Origin: Pilatotrama ljubarskyi
Lineage: Eukaryota; Basidiomycota; Agaricomycetes; Polyporales; Polyporaceae
Length of the DNA: 64,000 bases
NCBI GenBank assembly: GCA_022385805.1
Contig: MU277670.1
Span: 405,875 to 469,874 of the forward strand
Direction: 5' to 3'
A program made the position numbers and the translations under genes. Positions 1-10,582 of the stretch are shown one piece after another. The notes beneath the pieces are model-generated. The model worked only from the letters and a program-made list of their open reading frames with translations, was not told the origin of the DNA and did not search any database. Numbering within the stretch: position 1 is the first letter of the stretch; each line of letters starts with the position of its first letter.

Positions 1-760
1 CTCCATTTCCTTCCGACGGTCGACCTTTCTCGGCCGATCTCATCTTCCGAATCGCACTGACTAGGCTTTCCTGGGCCGAGCATTCATCTGTCCTGACAAC
101 GTCTGCGCCATAAAGACAAGAAATTGGATCAGCGACGAGGCAAGAGGAGATTTTTTGTGCCAGGGTCTTGTTATCTGCGGCCAGATGGTACGAGATGAAT
201 GTGTGTGATCGCCCTGGAGGGGAGCCTGTGATTGGCTGGAAACTCTTATCTTTGGCGCCGCGGAGTGCTGGTGCGGGCGTCTATCTGGGAGAACGAGCGC
301 CTGTGGGCGGGGAAGTGAGTGGAGTTGACTCATCTGGATCTCGGCAGTGTCTGCTTCTGGAAGACGCGCCAGGGCGTCGGAGTCGGGTGCGGGGTGCTCG
401 TCCTGCGCCCGCGTCGGGGCTGCGACTCCTTGGCCAGTCCGCTAACGTCGTCGCCAGCGAGCAGCGAAGCTGCGCACGCCTTGGCTTCAGCAACTGCCCG
501 CGTCTCCTCGCTCGCGTTCTCGCACTCCAGCACATCGCCCTCTTGGCACTCTCAGCCGCGCCTCGCTTCTCGCATCCTCCGCAGCTTCTCAGCACACCCG
601 CCTACGCCCACCGCGCTTGTCCGTGTCCACCACGCTTGTCTGTAGACCACACGGACCTTCGGCCGTCTCTGCTTCTGCCACAGTCGGCTCACCCCCGTTT
701 CTCAGGATATCCGGCCCACAGCACAGACAGCCACTCACCTGACAGGGGCTGCAGCACAGT
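1..760. other. Intergenic, 5' flank of acetoacetyl-CoA synthetase
   Basis: No gene is recognised here. Open frames exist on both strands but they overlap each other, have low-complexity Ser/Pro/Arg composition and match nothing I know, as expected by chance in GC-rich DNA. The stretch from about 590 to 760 is pyrimidine-rich and probably holds the promoter and 5' leader of the gene starting at 761. Confidence 0.5.
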
Positions 761-3700
761 ATGGCACTCTACACCCCCAGTTCTCCCGAGGCCTCTCGCG
801 TCTTCCGGTTCATGAGGCGCATTAACGCCGACCACGGTCTGTCCCTCACCACTTACTACGATCTGTACAAGTGGTCTACCCAGAACATCGACGCCTTCTG
901 GAGCGCCGTGTGGGACGATACCGGGATCGTCGGACACAAAGGCGGCCATGTCGTCGAACGGAACGCGTCTCCACCTGAGAATCCGCCATGGTTCACGGAG
1001 GCGAGAGTGAATTATGCTGAAAATATGCTCCAATGCCGCTGCCCCGACAAGACCGCACTCGTCCAAGCCAGTACGTTCTCGTTCCCGCCAGCACCGCGCA
1101 CGTTCGTCTAAGCTCGGTGTCTTGCATGCGTGTCCATGACTTTCAGTCGAGCCGGAACCGAACCATCCCAATCCCGATCTCCGACGCGTCTCGTATGCCG
1201 AACTCTACGCGTTGGTATCGGATTTGGTCTCGGCGTTCCTCGGGCGCGGGCTCAAGCCGGGTGACCGCGTTGCGTCATACTCGTCCAACTCTATCGTGCG
1301 TATACATCTCTGCATTGTTCCGCGCTGCAACGTGGATGCACTCCGTGAGGGGCATTTCGCATCGGACCGCGTAGGATCTATTCCTGCTCTGCGCGTACCG
1401 CTGCGGACAGCACGCGCACTACTCGATGCGACTCGGCGCTGACATCGAGCCTATAGGAGAACGTCGCTGCGTGTCTGGCCTGTGCTGCTATCGGTAGGTC
1501 CCGGAGTAATCACAGGCTGCGACATGTTTGGCTCAGTATCGCACAGGATGCATCTGGGTCAGCGCTGCGGCTGACTTTGGCGCTGAGGGCGTGTTTGAAA
1601 GGTCAGTCAATGCATGATGGTGTGTGGTTTTGCTCATCGAGCGTCGTAGGCTGGAGCAAGTGCAGCCGCGCATCATCGTCTCTGTCGATGCTGTAGTGTA
1701 AGTTTCAATGGTACGCCTGTTTGGCAGCCCCACTTGACAAGCCCCAACAGCTACAATGCGAAAGTTCATCCGCACCTGCCGAAACTGAAGGCTCTCCTGA
1801 ACAAGCTATCAGACAACGCTGGATTGCGTCCCGAGGTGGTAATCGTCCGTCACCCATTCGGAGTCAGCACCCGAGACCAATGGGAATCAGGGTGGATTGA
1901 CTGGGAAGACCTCGTAGCGGAGGGCCAAGAGAAGAAGCTGGGGCGTACGCCAGACGGTGAGATCGAATGGCGGCGCCTCGACTTCAATTGGCCTCTCTGG
2001 ATCCTATTCAGCTCGGGAACCACAGGTACGTCTCCCTTGCTATCTCTGGACGCGCTACGAACCTCCCGGGATCCGACCCGTACCGTGTGAAGGTCGACCG
2101 AAGTAAGGTCAGTTATCGTCCCCAATGAAAGTGTACTCACGGGGTACGCGTAGGCCAATCGTACACCGTGCTGGCGGGATGTTGATCCAGGCGAAGAAGG
2201 AATTCTCAATATGTGCAGACCTAAAGCCAGATGACGTGTTCTTCTACTACACCACAACGTCAGTAGCTCCCCTTCTTTCGACTATGCCTACTGCTCATGT
2301 ATGGTGCTCGTAGAGGGTGGATGATGTGGAACTTCCTCGTTAGCGGGCTGACGGTAGGGTGCACACTCGTTTTATACGACGGCAGCCCGCTCCACGACCC
2401 CGCATACCTCTGGCGCCTCGTGGACGACCTTGGCATAACCATCTTCGGCACGAGTGCGAAGTACATTGATCAGCTGGCGGTATGTCTTCATAAACCTTCT
2501 GCGGCGAACATGGAAGTGCGCTGTGCTGCAAGCGTGTGCTGACTGCGCGCTTCTCTTCAGAAAGTGTATAAACCTGCGGAGCACCACAGTCTGTCAACCC
2601 TTCGGCACATTTACTCCACAGGCTCTCCTCTGGCCCCTCACCTCTTCGACTTCGTGTATGAGCACATCAGCCCCAACGTCCTTCTCGGGTCCATAACCGG
2701 TAGGCGCCCTCTATTTCTGGCACCTCTCTGCCTCCCCCAGTGCCAGTCAATGGTCGTACAGCTGACTAGATGCCTGACCAGGGGGCACGGACATTTGCTC
2801 ACTATTTGCGGGGATGTGCTCGGCGCTTCCCGTCTTCCGCGGCGAAATCCAGTGTCGGCTGCTCGGGATGGCCGTGGAGGCTTTCACACCTGCTGGCACC
2901 GTCGCAGCGCCTGACGAGCCGGGAGAACTGGTCTGCACGAAGCCCTTCCCGTGTATGCCGGTGGGGTTCTGGCCGCTGCCCGGTTATGGGAGCCCGGAGG
3001 CGGTGGACGCTGCGGCGAGGCGCTACCAGGACGCGTACTTCTCCGAGTTCAAGGGTGTTTGGTGTGAGTGTCGGTTACGGTACCTCTCACTGGGGATATG
3101 AGCTGACTTGCTCGACGGATGCGTGCGTGGCATGCAGACCACGGCGACCATATCATCATCACGCGTTCGCGGGCAGGCAATGGCGGAGGGCTCATCATGC
3201 TCGGCCGCAGCGACGGCGTCCTGTGCGTACTACTTTCACCGTGATATCGCGCCGAATCTCGTTCCTGCGCGTCTCGCCCCGAATATCGTCGCTCACGAAA
3301 CACGCTCATCAGGAACCCCGGAGGAGTGCGCTTCGGGTCAGCTGAGATATACGACGTGATCGAGCACTGTTTCGCGCCGACTACGACGCACGCCGCGCAC
3401 ACCATCGTCGACAGCCTCGTCGTGGGCCAGAGCATCGCGCACGGCACGGACGAGCGCGTCGTGCTCTTCGTGAAGCTGCTCGAGGGGCAGGTGCTCACGG
3501 AGGAGCTCGAGAAGCGGATCAAAGCCGAAATACGCGCGCGCCGGAGCGCGCGCCACGTCCCCGCACGGGTAAGTGCAATGGCTCTTCCGCTTCTTCTGCG
3601 ACGCAGCTGCGCAGGCAGGGTCCTGTGTGCCCTGGCCGCGAAGCCCCGCAACGTTGTTCGGTCGTGTTTACGGGTGGGTCGGCTGTGCAGATCATCCAGG

Positions 3701-3947
3701 TGGACGATATTCCGTACACGGTCAACATGAAGCGTGTGGAGGTGCCTGTGAAAAAGGTGAGTCGGCGTGTGCGCGGGCTGGGAGGGCCGGACGCTCGGCG
3801 GAGAACGTGGACGCTGAGAGGTTATCGGGTGACCAGATCATCAACGGTGCGCCGTTGAGCAGCGTTAATCCGGCGACCCTGCGAAACCCGGAATGTCTGG
3901 CTGCGTACGAGGCGATTGGGGCGAAGCTGCGCGCGGAGGTAGCATGA
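761..3947 (+). CDS. AACS: Acetoacetyl-CoA synthetase (acetoacetate-CoA ligase)
   Basis: ATP-dependent ligase that converts acetoacetate to acetoacetyl-CoA in the cytosol, feeding sterol and lipid synthesis; ANL (acyl/aryl-CoA synthetase) superfamily. The N-terminal exon carries the AACS family block TTYYDLYKWS..FWSAVWDDTGI and WFTEARVNYAENML. Later exons give the adenylation P-loop ILFSSGTTG (about 2008-2033), the block WMMWNFLVSGLTVG (2318-2360), the Gly/Asp-rich nucleotide site GRSDGVL near 3215, NPGGVRFGSAEIYDVIE (3313-3364) and the C-terminal lid with IPYTVNMKRVEVPVKK (3706-3756), which includes the catalytic lysine region. The gene is cut by a dozen or more short introns, so the exact joins are inferred. 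The first ATG, at 761, begins a conserved N-terminus. The stop is TGA at 3945-3947. Other acyl-CoA synthetases are unlikely because the N-terminal AACS block is specific. Confidence 0.93.
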
Positions 3948-4605
3948 GCAGCTGAGGCAGGCACACGGTGTGATATACGGAACAGGAGACAGGCAATGTC
4001 GAGGAAGAAGTCCAATAAGTGCCAGTGTAGAATCCAATCACGTTGGGATATACAAGAGGGCGAGCGAGAGAACGGGGTCGGAGACGAGGCGAGATGTCCG
4101 GGGAAATGCGCCGCTCCGAGAGAGTCTACCGGACCGATCGATCTCGACCTGGATTCCTGTGCTGATGAGAGTGCCGCATTTGGCAGGAGGGGCGCGTCTG
4201 GACACGCGTCTGTCCGAAATTGACTTTGGAGTGCTGCCTCGAGGCGTCGCTTTTTCCATCACGCACCCTTCGCTTTGCAGACCTTCGCAGACAAACAATG
4301 GAAAATTTGGAGCCCGGCGCATGCCTAAAGCCCGCGGACCCTGCGCCGTGCCTTGCCTCCGAGCCTCCAGCTTCTGGTCGTCTCCCCCTCCCTCCCTCCC
4401 CCTCCACCTTCCTCCGCCCCCGACACGACCACAGCTGGCCCACGGCCGCCCGCACAGGTTTCGGACGACTAGACACGGACGGTCACGCAACGCGACAAAG
4501 GCCACGGACACGCACAATATCACGAGCACGCACGCTTGAGCTCTCTCAAAGCCGCCGCCGCCCCGAAGCCTCGTTGTTTCCAGACCATCGCTTTGCTGAG
4601 CCATC
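3948..4605. other. Intergenic, leader of MARVEL-like gene 1
   Basis: No gene is recognised. A strongly pyrimidine-rich stretch (about 4379-4420), typical of agaricomycete core promoters, precedes the start codon at 4606. Open frames on both strands in this interval are compositionally biased and unsupported. Confidence 0.5.
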
Positions 4606-6196
4606 ATGAGTCCCTCAAATACCAGAGCGCAGAGCAGGACCAGGGCACAGTCCAGATCTCGTACTACTACCAACGAGAAGCCCTCTTCCCCCGCTAGCCG
4701 GTCTTGCTTTTCTCTCTTCTCTCTGCCCCGCATGCCCCCCGTGTTCAACATCGTCCGGGCGTGTGTGTACCGTGAGTAGCCTTGCGCTCTGCTCGACGGA
4801 GAAGGAGGTACTGATGTGCTCGGCTTTGCAGTGGCAGTTTTGGTGTGGACCATCATTTGCTTGGCCATTGCGGCGCACTTCCAGAGCATCCTTGTGTCCT
4901 CTGACCTCAGTGAGTATCCCACATTCCTCATGCTGCGGCGACCCCGGGCTGACTAAGTCCTGCAGCTCGTTTCGTGCCGTTCGCCATCTTCGTCTGCTGT
5001 GCGAGCCTGCTCATCTTCGTTGCATTGTACGTAAAGTCTCAGTTGTCCTTTCCGGGTGGATGGATGTTCATCATGGCGCAGGCTCGCGTTCGGGTTATGG
5101 AAGGAAAGGAACCCCATCTCCACGCGGGTAGAGCTGGGCTGCCTTGGCCTCGCCGGCACTCTCTGGATGGGTGAGTCTCGGTCTCAGTACAGTGTCTGAC
5201 GGCGGACGCTGATGTCGGAACGCTGCAGCGCTCGGGGCATTTGTTGCTTCCTCCGACTCGGAGATGGCTGACGTGGAGTGTTTCTCCTCTGCTGATACGG
5301 ACAGCGAGCCTATCGAACTGCCCGGATGTGAGTTGCTCACGCATCTGTCGTGGCGTACCCGCGCTGACATGTGTCGCAGTCAACACTGAGACCTACCACG
5401 CTCAGTACCATGTCCTGGAGGCCTTTTCCTTCTTCAACATGATCCTTAGTGCGTTTTCATCTCAAACCTTGTTGTGCGCCTCTCGCTGACAGGGCCGATC
5501 CACACAGTTTTCGGTTTCCTCGTCTTATTATTGGTACTTGCGCTGCGCCAGCATCGCGCCGGAACGAAGCACGTCTGGATGTTGCCGGTGTCTATGATCG
5601 CCTGGTTCGGTCGGTCGGGCCGCCCCCAGGGCAAGCTCCCTGCGCCCGTCACGCACCGCTCGCGGTCGCAGTCAAGACGGCCGACGATGAGCGAGAAGCC
5701 CCGTGCCCAGTCGCGCTCCCGCCCCGCCAACGTCAGCCGGAACGAGTCCCAGCGCGCACTGCTCCGGGACGACTCGTATCGGACGATGGACTCCCGGCGC
5801 ACCGGCCGCAGCACGGACCTCCGTCGCGACGACTCGCGGCGGACTGTCCCTGTCGGCGCGGACGTGCGGAGAGATGATTCGCGTCGGACGAACCCTGGCG
5901 CTGACGTGCGGCGGGACGACTCTCGTCGGGCCAAGACCGGGGCTGATGTGCGCCGCGACGACTCTCGGCGGACGAACCCTGGTGCGGACGTGCGGCGGGA
6001 CGACTCGCGGCGGACGAACCCTGGCGAGTCGCGGCGGCTGCCGCAGAGGAGCGGGGAGCCGACGCGCAACGAGGTGCCGACATATGTTTATTGGATGCCG
6101 CACAAGGCGCCTGAGGAGGCGCATGTGCGGGACACGCAGCAGACACGACCGCCCGCGCGCGACAGCAGGTTGTTCGGGCTCTCATCCCGGCGGTGA
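4606..6196 (+). CDS. MARVEL-like four-helix membrane protein with Arg-rich repeat tail
   Basis: Predicted integral membrane protein of the fungal MARVEL-like type. After a Ser/Arg-rich start, helix 1 is VLVWTIICLAIAAHF (about 4834-4878), helix 2 VPFAIFVCCASLLIFVALL (4975-5030), helix 3 LGCLGLAGTLWMALGAF (5135-5245) and helix 4 LEAFSFFNMILIFGFLVLLLVLAL (5418-5545), with the family signature 'VLEAFSFF' before helix 4. At least five short introns split the membrane part. The last exon encodes a long cytosolic tail of about 200 residues, rich in Arg, Asp and Ser, carrying a near-perfect 14-residue tandem repeat (5816-6028). Function is unknown; MARVEL proteins elsewhere organise membrane domains. 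The two genes downstream are the same type with different tails. The first exon is inferred from ATG at 4606 and a gtgagt donor after TAC C. Confidence 0.75.
5816..6028 (+). repeat. In-frame tandem repeat, 42 bp unit, five copies
   Basis: Five consecutive units encode variants of DVRRDDSRRTNPGA: unit 1 has 45 bp and reads DLRRDDSRRTVPVGA; units 2 to 5 are 42 bp each (5861, 5903, 5945, 5987). Unit 3 carries RAKTGA in place of RTNPGA. Degenerate precursors (LLRDDSYRTM) occur just upstream. Synonymous changes between units show that the protein sequence is held more tightly than the DNA. Confidence 0.92.
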
Positions 6197-6864
6197 TGGG
6201 CTTTGGCGACGGGTGATGATTATTATTTACGACACATTATAGAGACGACGGCGTCTGGGCCGCACGCACAACAACAACACACACACACATTGATGTATCT
6301 GCTTAGGGCTCTTCACGCGTTGTACTACTAGGAATATATCGGGATGTATTGGTTGTATCAACGTTCATGCGCACCGCACACGGCAAGGCCGAGAATACCC
6401 AGCGTGAGCGGCGAAGGACGGGGGTCGGTATGCGGGGCGGGACAGGTGCACGAGGATGCCTGCAGGCAAGGCGCAGTCGGCGAGAATCAGAAGACGGGCT
6501 GTGCGGCGGGACGTCGGGGGCACGGCCACGTGTTGAGCGCGTCTGCGTCACGTGTGCAGGTAAATGAACACTGGTGTGCGCGAGGCAGAAGACGTCACTG
6601 AGCGGAGGAAGAGTCTCCCAGTGCGACTGCCAGCTGCTCCCCTCTGCCCTCGCCTGCGCGTCTCTGTGCTCTTCCGACGATCTTACGACCCTGCAACGAC
6701 TGCTGCTCAGTTATCTCCCCTTGTTCTTGCATACCAATCACCCAGCCTGACGATACCTCCTTGAGTCTCCAGCACCCCACTACGCTCCAGGTCCGTATTC
6801 CACGCACTCGACTCGATATCTACGGCCGTGACGGAGCCGTCTGACGCACTTGATATCGCCCAGG
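6197..6864. other. Intergenic between MARVEL-like genes 1 and 2
   Basis: No gene recognised. It contains a short CA-rich run (about 6267-6290) in the presumed 3' flank of the upstream gene and a pyrimidine-rich stretch (6610-6790) in the presumed promoter of the downstream one. Confidence 0.5.
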
Positions 6865-8000
6865 ATGACGCAACTCTTCAGAGCGATGCGCCTCTACGGC
6901 AACGGTGAGCCCTCAAGCTTCCCCCACCGAACATGAGGGTTGATCATGGCCATCGTCACCCTCTCCAGTCGTGCTCCTGCTCCTCTCAGCTACAGTGCTT
7001 GGTATCACGGCCTATTGGGGCAGTATATTCTTGCCCGATATACGACGTACGCGCCACTCAGTATCTTGTACCGTCCGCTGGCTCATCCAGTCTTGCGGCG
7101 TCTAGATGACTACTCCATCTTCTCCCTCATCGTCCCATGCTTGACCATAATTATCATATTGATAGGGTGAGCGACTGCGGTTTACGCCCAGGAAACTCCT
7201 TGCTCATCTAGCACCCCGCAGGATGCAATGGTCGACCCCGAGAACAGAAGCGATCTTCCTCTTCATTCTCGGGGTGCTCTGGCTTGGTGCGTTCATCAGA
7301 CTTGAGCCATGTGTACCGGTCAAACCATAACCTGCAATCTTTCCCGCAGCCCAAGCGGCCTGGACAACGTAAGGCTTCAAGCCTTCTTTGGCACAGGAGG
7401 TTGCATAATTGACCGATATTCCTGCACATAGCGACATCATCGGAAACCTGCAGTGTGATTCGCTCACAACCCAGCAAGTCACCACGAAAGCCGGGAGCAG
7501 TGAGTTCGGCGCAACCGCATAGAGCGTCTCAGCTGACTCTGCATAGTCTCCGCGAGAAGTTGGTGCTACGAGATGCGCGTCGTGCAAGCATTCTCGTGGA
7601 TGATCTTCTGTCTCTGTCCGTGCATCCTCCCTCCGGATCTCTCCCTGACGTCCCACTAACCCCCGCCGCAGACGCCATCTTCCTCTGGATCCTCATCGCG
7701 CTCACGACGCGCGCCAAGGCCCTCGGGCGGCCTTACGCCTGGGGCGAGCCCATCGTCGAGCTGCCCTGGTTCGGGCAGTGGCCGGGCTACCCCGAGGGCG
7801 GCCAATTCCCGCAGGGCATGTACCCCGCGCAATACGGGTATCCGATGGGCATGCAGCCGATGGGGGGCTACGCGGGGCCGCAGATCGCGCCTGGGTATGT
7901 CATCCAGCAGAACCCTGGTCACTCGGTAGTGATTCAGCCCGGGGTGAACGGGCAGCCTGCGACTATAACTCAGGTCCCTGGCACGGTCACCTCCGCATGA
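6865..8000 (+). CDS. MARVEL-like four-helix membrane protein, Gly/Pro/Tyr-rich tail
   Basis: Second MARVEL-like gene of the row. A short first exon (MTQLFRAMRLYGN) ends at a gtgagc donor at 6905. Helix 1 is VVLLLLSATVLGITAYW (6968-7020), helix 2 DYSIFSLIVPCLTIIIILIG (7108-7167), helix 3 TEAIFLFILGVLWLAQAAW (7244-7365) and helix 4 VVQAFSWMIFCL..AIFLWILIALTT (7578-7710). The motif ILGVLWLAQAAWTTDIIGNLQC and the Cys-Tyr-Glu-Met before 'VVQAFSW' are typical of a large family of fungal MARVEL-domain proteins. The final exon gives a cytosolic tail with LPWFGQWPGYPEGG and repeated Gly-Tyr-Pro-Met elements, ending at TGA 7998-8000. The join around 7040-7060, where the frame changes, is not resolved by eye. 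No enzymatic role is suggested. Confidence 0.75.
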
Positions 8001-8843
8001 GGCGGTCCTTCTCTGCCGATGCGGGACTGGAAACGTGCGGGCGGGAGAAGGCGGCGTCCGACGGACAACGCATTAGAACAATACGCTATGCTGCTTACTG
8101 CAACTCTCCTCGCTCTCCTTTACGCCGCCGGATACGATGCGATGTGAAGGTACCGGTGAAAAGGAAGGATCGGCTTTCCGGCTACTAGACGTACGTGCTG
8201 TTCGTGACGCGGAACCTCGGGAAGGGCCCGGTTGGATGGGTTCGAAGAATCACCCCTGCTGAAGTTGCTGTTTACTGTACATATTTACGCGCTGCTACGA
8301 TCTATGTAACGATGCATCTATTTGTTATGCTCGATGAACGTGGTGATCGACCGACCCGCTTCCCTCCTTAGCTTCTGGTAAAGACGCATGTGCTCCAAGT
8401 GTGGTATCGTACCGGTGCAAGAACGAGACGGATAATTATGCGTGCGAGAACGCTTCCTGTCGTGCGACCGTGCTGTATATGCATGTTTCTTCACGTCTGA
8501 CATGGGTAGAAGATGGTCACTATCTTCTCAGAAGCGCATCCGCCGCCGTGATATACAGTATATCCATCAGCGCACCCAAGGGCAGGAGGCAGGCCTGACG
8601 TCCTTCCGTCCGCGTGCATATCATGGCCAGCGAAGCGCGTGGTCTGCACGTCTTCGCGCCAGGTGCAGAACGCGTGTCCTCCGCGCGCGCACGACAGTCA
8701 AGACGTACGAGCATCGACATTGATCGCGGTACGACAGCATAGCTTACAGCACTCCAGGCCATCTCAGCGCAAGCTTGATCCATCGCATCCCACTGAGGCA
8801 TTCCGTAAAGACCACCTAGCGCTCGTCATTCCTCAGACTCGAG
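8001..8843. other. Intergenic between MARVEL-like genes 2 and 3
   Basis: No gene recognised on either strand. The open frames seen are short and lack conserved motifs or consistent splice signals. Confidence 0.45.
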
Positions 8844-9552
8844 ATGCCTCGGCTATTCGAAGGGAGAGAGAGGCGGGCGGCGGCATACGGTGCGTCCTGG
8901 AAGATCTGGGGGATGGTCGCGGTGGGGTCCAGACGTCTGACGCCTCGGCTGTGGTCTTTCCAGCGGTGGGTGCAGCGGTCATCGCGCACCTCGCGACGAG
9001 GATCGTCCCGAGTTCGACGCGTGAGTCGTTCCCATTATGGGCCAAAGAAGAGTTCGTACTGATGTCTATCGCAAACAGAGGTCTTCAGCCTGATGCAGAC
9101 GTCCGTGGCCATCCTCGCGATCGCGTCTCTATGCTTGATGTGAGTATCGCCCGTGACGATTTTGGTGTCATCAGCGCGGAATGGCCACTCACTGCATGCG
9201 CTGCCTCACCAGGGTCGTTACGCACCACAGGAGACACGGCCAGCTCCTCACGCAAACGCAGGAAGAAGCGGTTCTCATCGTCGCCTTCGGTCTCATGTGG
9301 TTTGGTGCGTAGCCTAACGCACGCCGATCAGTAGCCGTGCTCATTTGGCCGCGTGATACTGTAGCTCTGCTGCTAGGATGGCGTGCGCTGTACCAACGCA
9401 GCTTCGAGTCGTCTCTTGCGGGGGACACAGGCGTCGCGAGCGTGTCGCAGGGAGGACGCGGGCGTAACGCAGCCCAGGAGGGCTTCGCGAAGCCATACCC
9501 GTGCTCGAGCGATTCGGTTTACTGCGTGGTGGAAGAGTGGACGTACTGGTGA
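8844..9552 (+). CDS. Probable third MARVEL-like membrane protein, divergent
   Basis: A chain of short exons can be joined with good signals: MPRLFEGRERRAAAY (8844-8889, donor gtgcgt), then AVGAAVIAHLATRIVPSST (acceptor at 8963, donor gtgagt at 9019), QVFSLMQTSVAILAIASLCLM (donor gtgagt at 9139), and a segment ending EEAVLIVAFGLMWF (about 9213-9301). These give three hydrophobic helices with the spacing and the E-A-x-L-I-V..W pattern of the two genes upstream. After the donor at 9302 the C-terminal part (VAVLIWP, then a polar tail ending near 9552) no longer shows the Cys..EAF..helix 4 signature. Either the last exons are mis-joined here or the gene has decayed. The exact ends are uncertain. 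Confidence 0.42.
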
Positions 9553-10582
9553 GGCTGCATTACGATGAGGGGCTTACTGTGCTCTATGCATTCCCGGGCC
9601 CGACCAGAGCTTTGCGCCGAGCGCGGAGGGCGCTGTACTATTTGCAATGTATCTATTAGGCAAAGCTGGAGCGGAACTCACACAATCATCCAAGATTTCT
9701 GGAAAGCGAGCAACCACGGCATTGGATGATGAACCAAGCCTCTCGGATGCATATGCAGAACCAATGGGGCTAGCTCGACCTTTACTGCCAACACGGCTAG
9801 CGCAGGGCGGAGCAGCTGATTCCGCCGCTCGCTGGCATTGGCAGTACCAAACGACCTTTTCCATTGAACGCTAGGCTGCTTACGACAAGGCATGAGAGAA
9901 GTAGTCGAACACGCGCGTTCCAGGAGTCAAAAGAGACCGGGCGTGCATCAGCAGGCGATTGAGCGAGAGTTGAGCTACAGCATGACCCAGAGATCCAGCG
10001 ACCGATATCGATGGTGTGCGAGCCCATTGTCGGTACGCGCTGGTGTGGGATTTGGACCTCTGGACGCCGCGCTGCGTCGTCCTTCGAGGGAAACACGATC
10101 CCTATACGCGTTCGTCGCGTTTCCACGGACGGAGAGACCTGCAGGCGGGACGGTTCTGGAGTCTGAGGCTCTTTCCGCCCGGATAGTTCAGCCGGTAGGA
10201 TCTGGCACGAGGCTCCAGCGGCGCAAGGTGCGAGAGCGAGGCCCATCAGCAGCAGCAGAAAGACAAGGCGTGAGTGAGGCGCGATAGCAGCAGAACAAGA
10301 CGAGACGGGTGCATGGCAGAGCTGAAGAGAAATGCGCGCACGCCACGAGCTCGCCCGAGTCGGGTAGATTCCGGCGGCGCCGAGCGGGGCACCGCTGCAG
10401 TGACTGTCGCCGCTTCATCACCTCTCTTCACCTCCTCCATCTCCTCTCCGTTCCCCGCACGTCCTCGACCCCTTTCCTCGCCCTTCTCGCCGCCTGCATC
10501 TGCGTTCTCGACGTTCCCTCGCTCTCCTCTGGACTACCCCTGATCGCCGCTCAGCAACTTACGACTCTCCAGACCAGACATC
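9553..10582. other. Intergenic, 5' flank of UBC8
   Basis: About 1 kb in which no gene is recognised. Open frames on the minus strand (9797-10246) have no recognisable domain. A long CT-rich stretch (10420-10545) lies directly upstream of the UBC8 start and looks like its core promoter and leader. Confidence 0.45.

Noticed and set aside
4038..4931. Minus-strand open frame of about 300 codons
   Set aside because: Runs antisense through the first exons of MARVEL-like gene 1 and its promoter; no family resemblance.
8225..8262. GGTTCGAA as a possible tRNA T-loop (B box)
   Set aside because: Flanking bases do not pair into a T-stem and no A box lies upstream at the right spacing.
9797..10246. Minus-strand open frame
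   Set aside because: No motif, overlapping plus-strand frame of equal quality, no splice context.
10170..10250. tRNA-like words (GCCCGGATAGTTCAGCCGGTAGG)
   Set aside because: Resembles an acceptor and D-arm start, but no anticodon stem or TTCGA T-loop with pairing stem follows.
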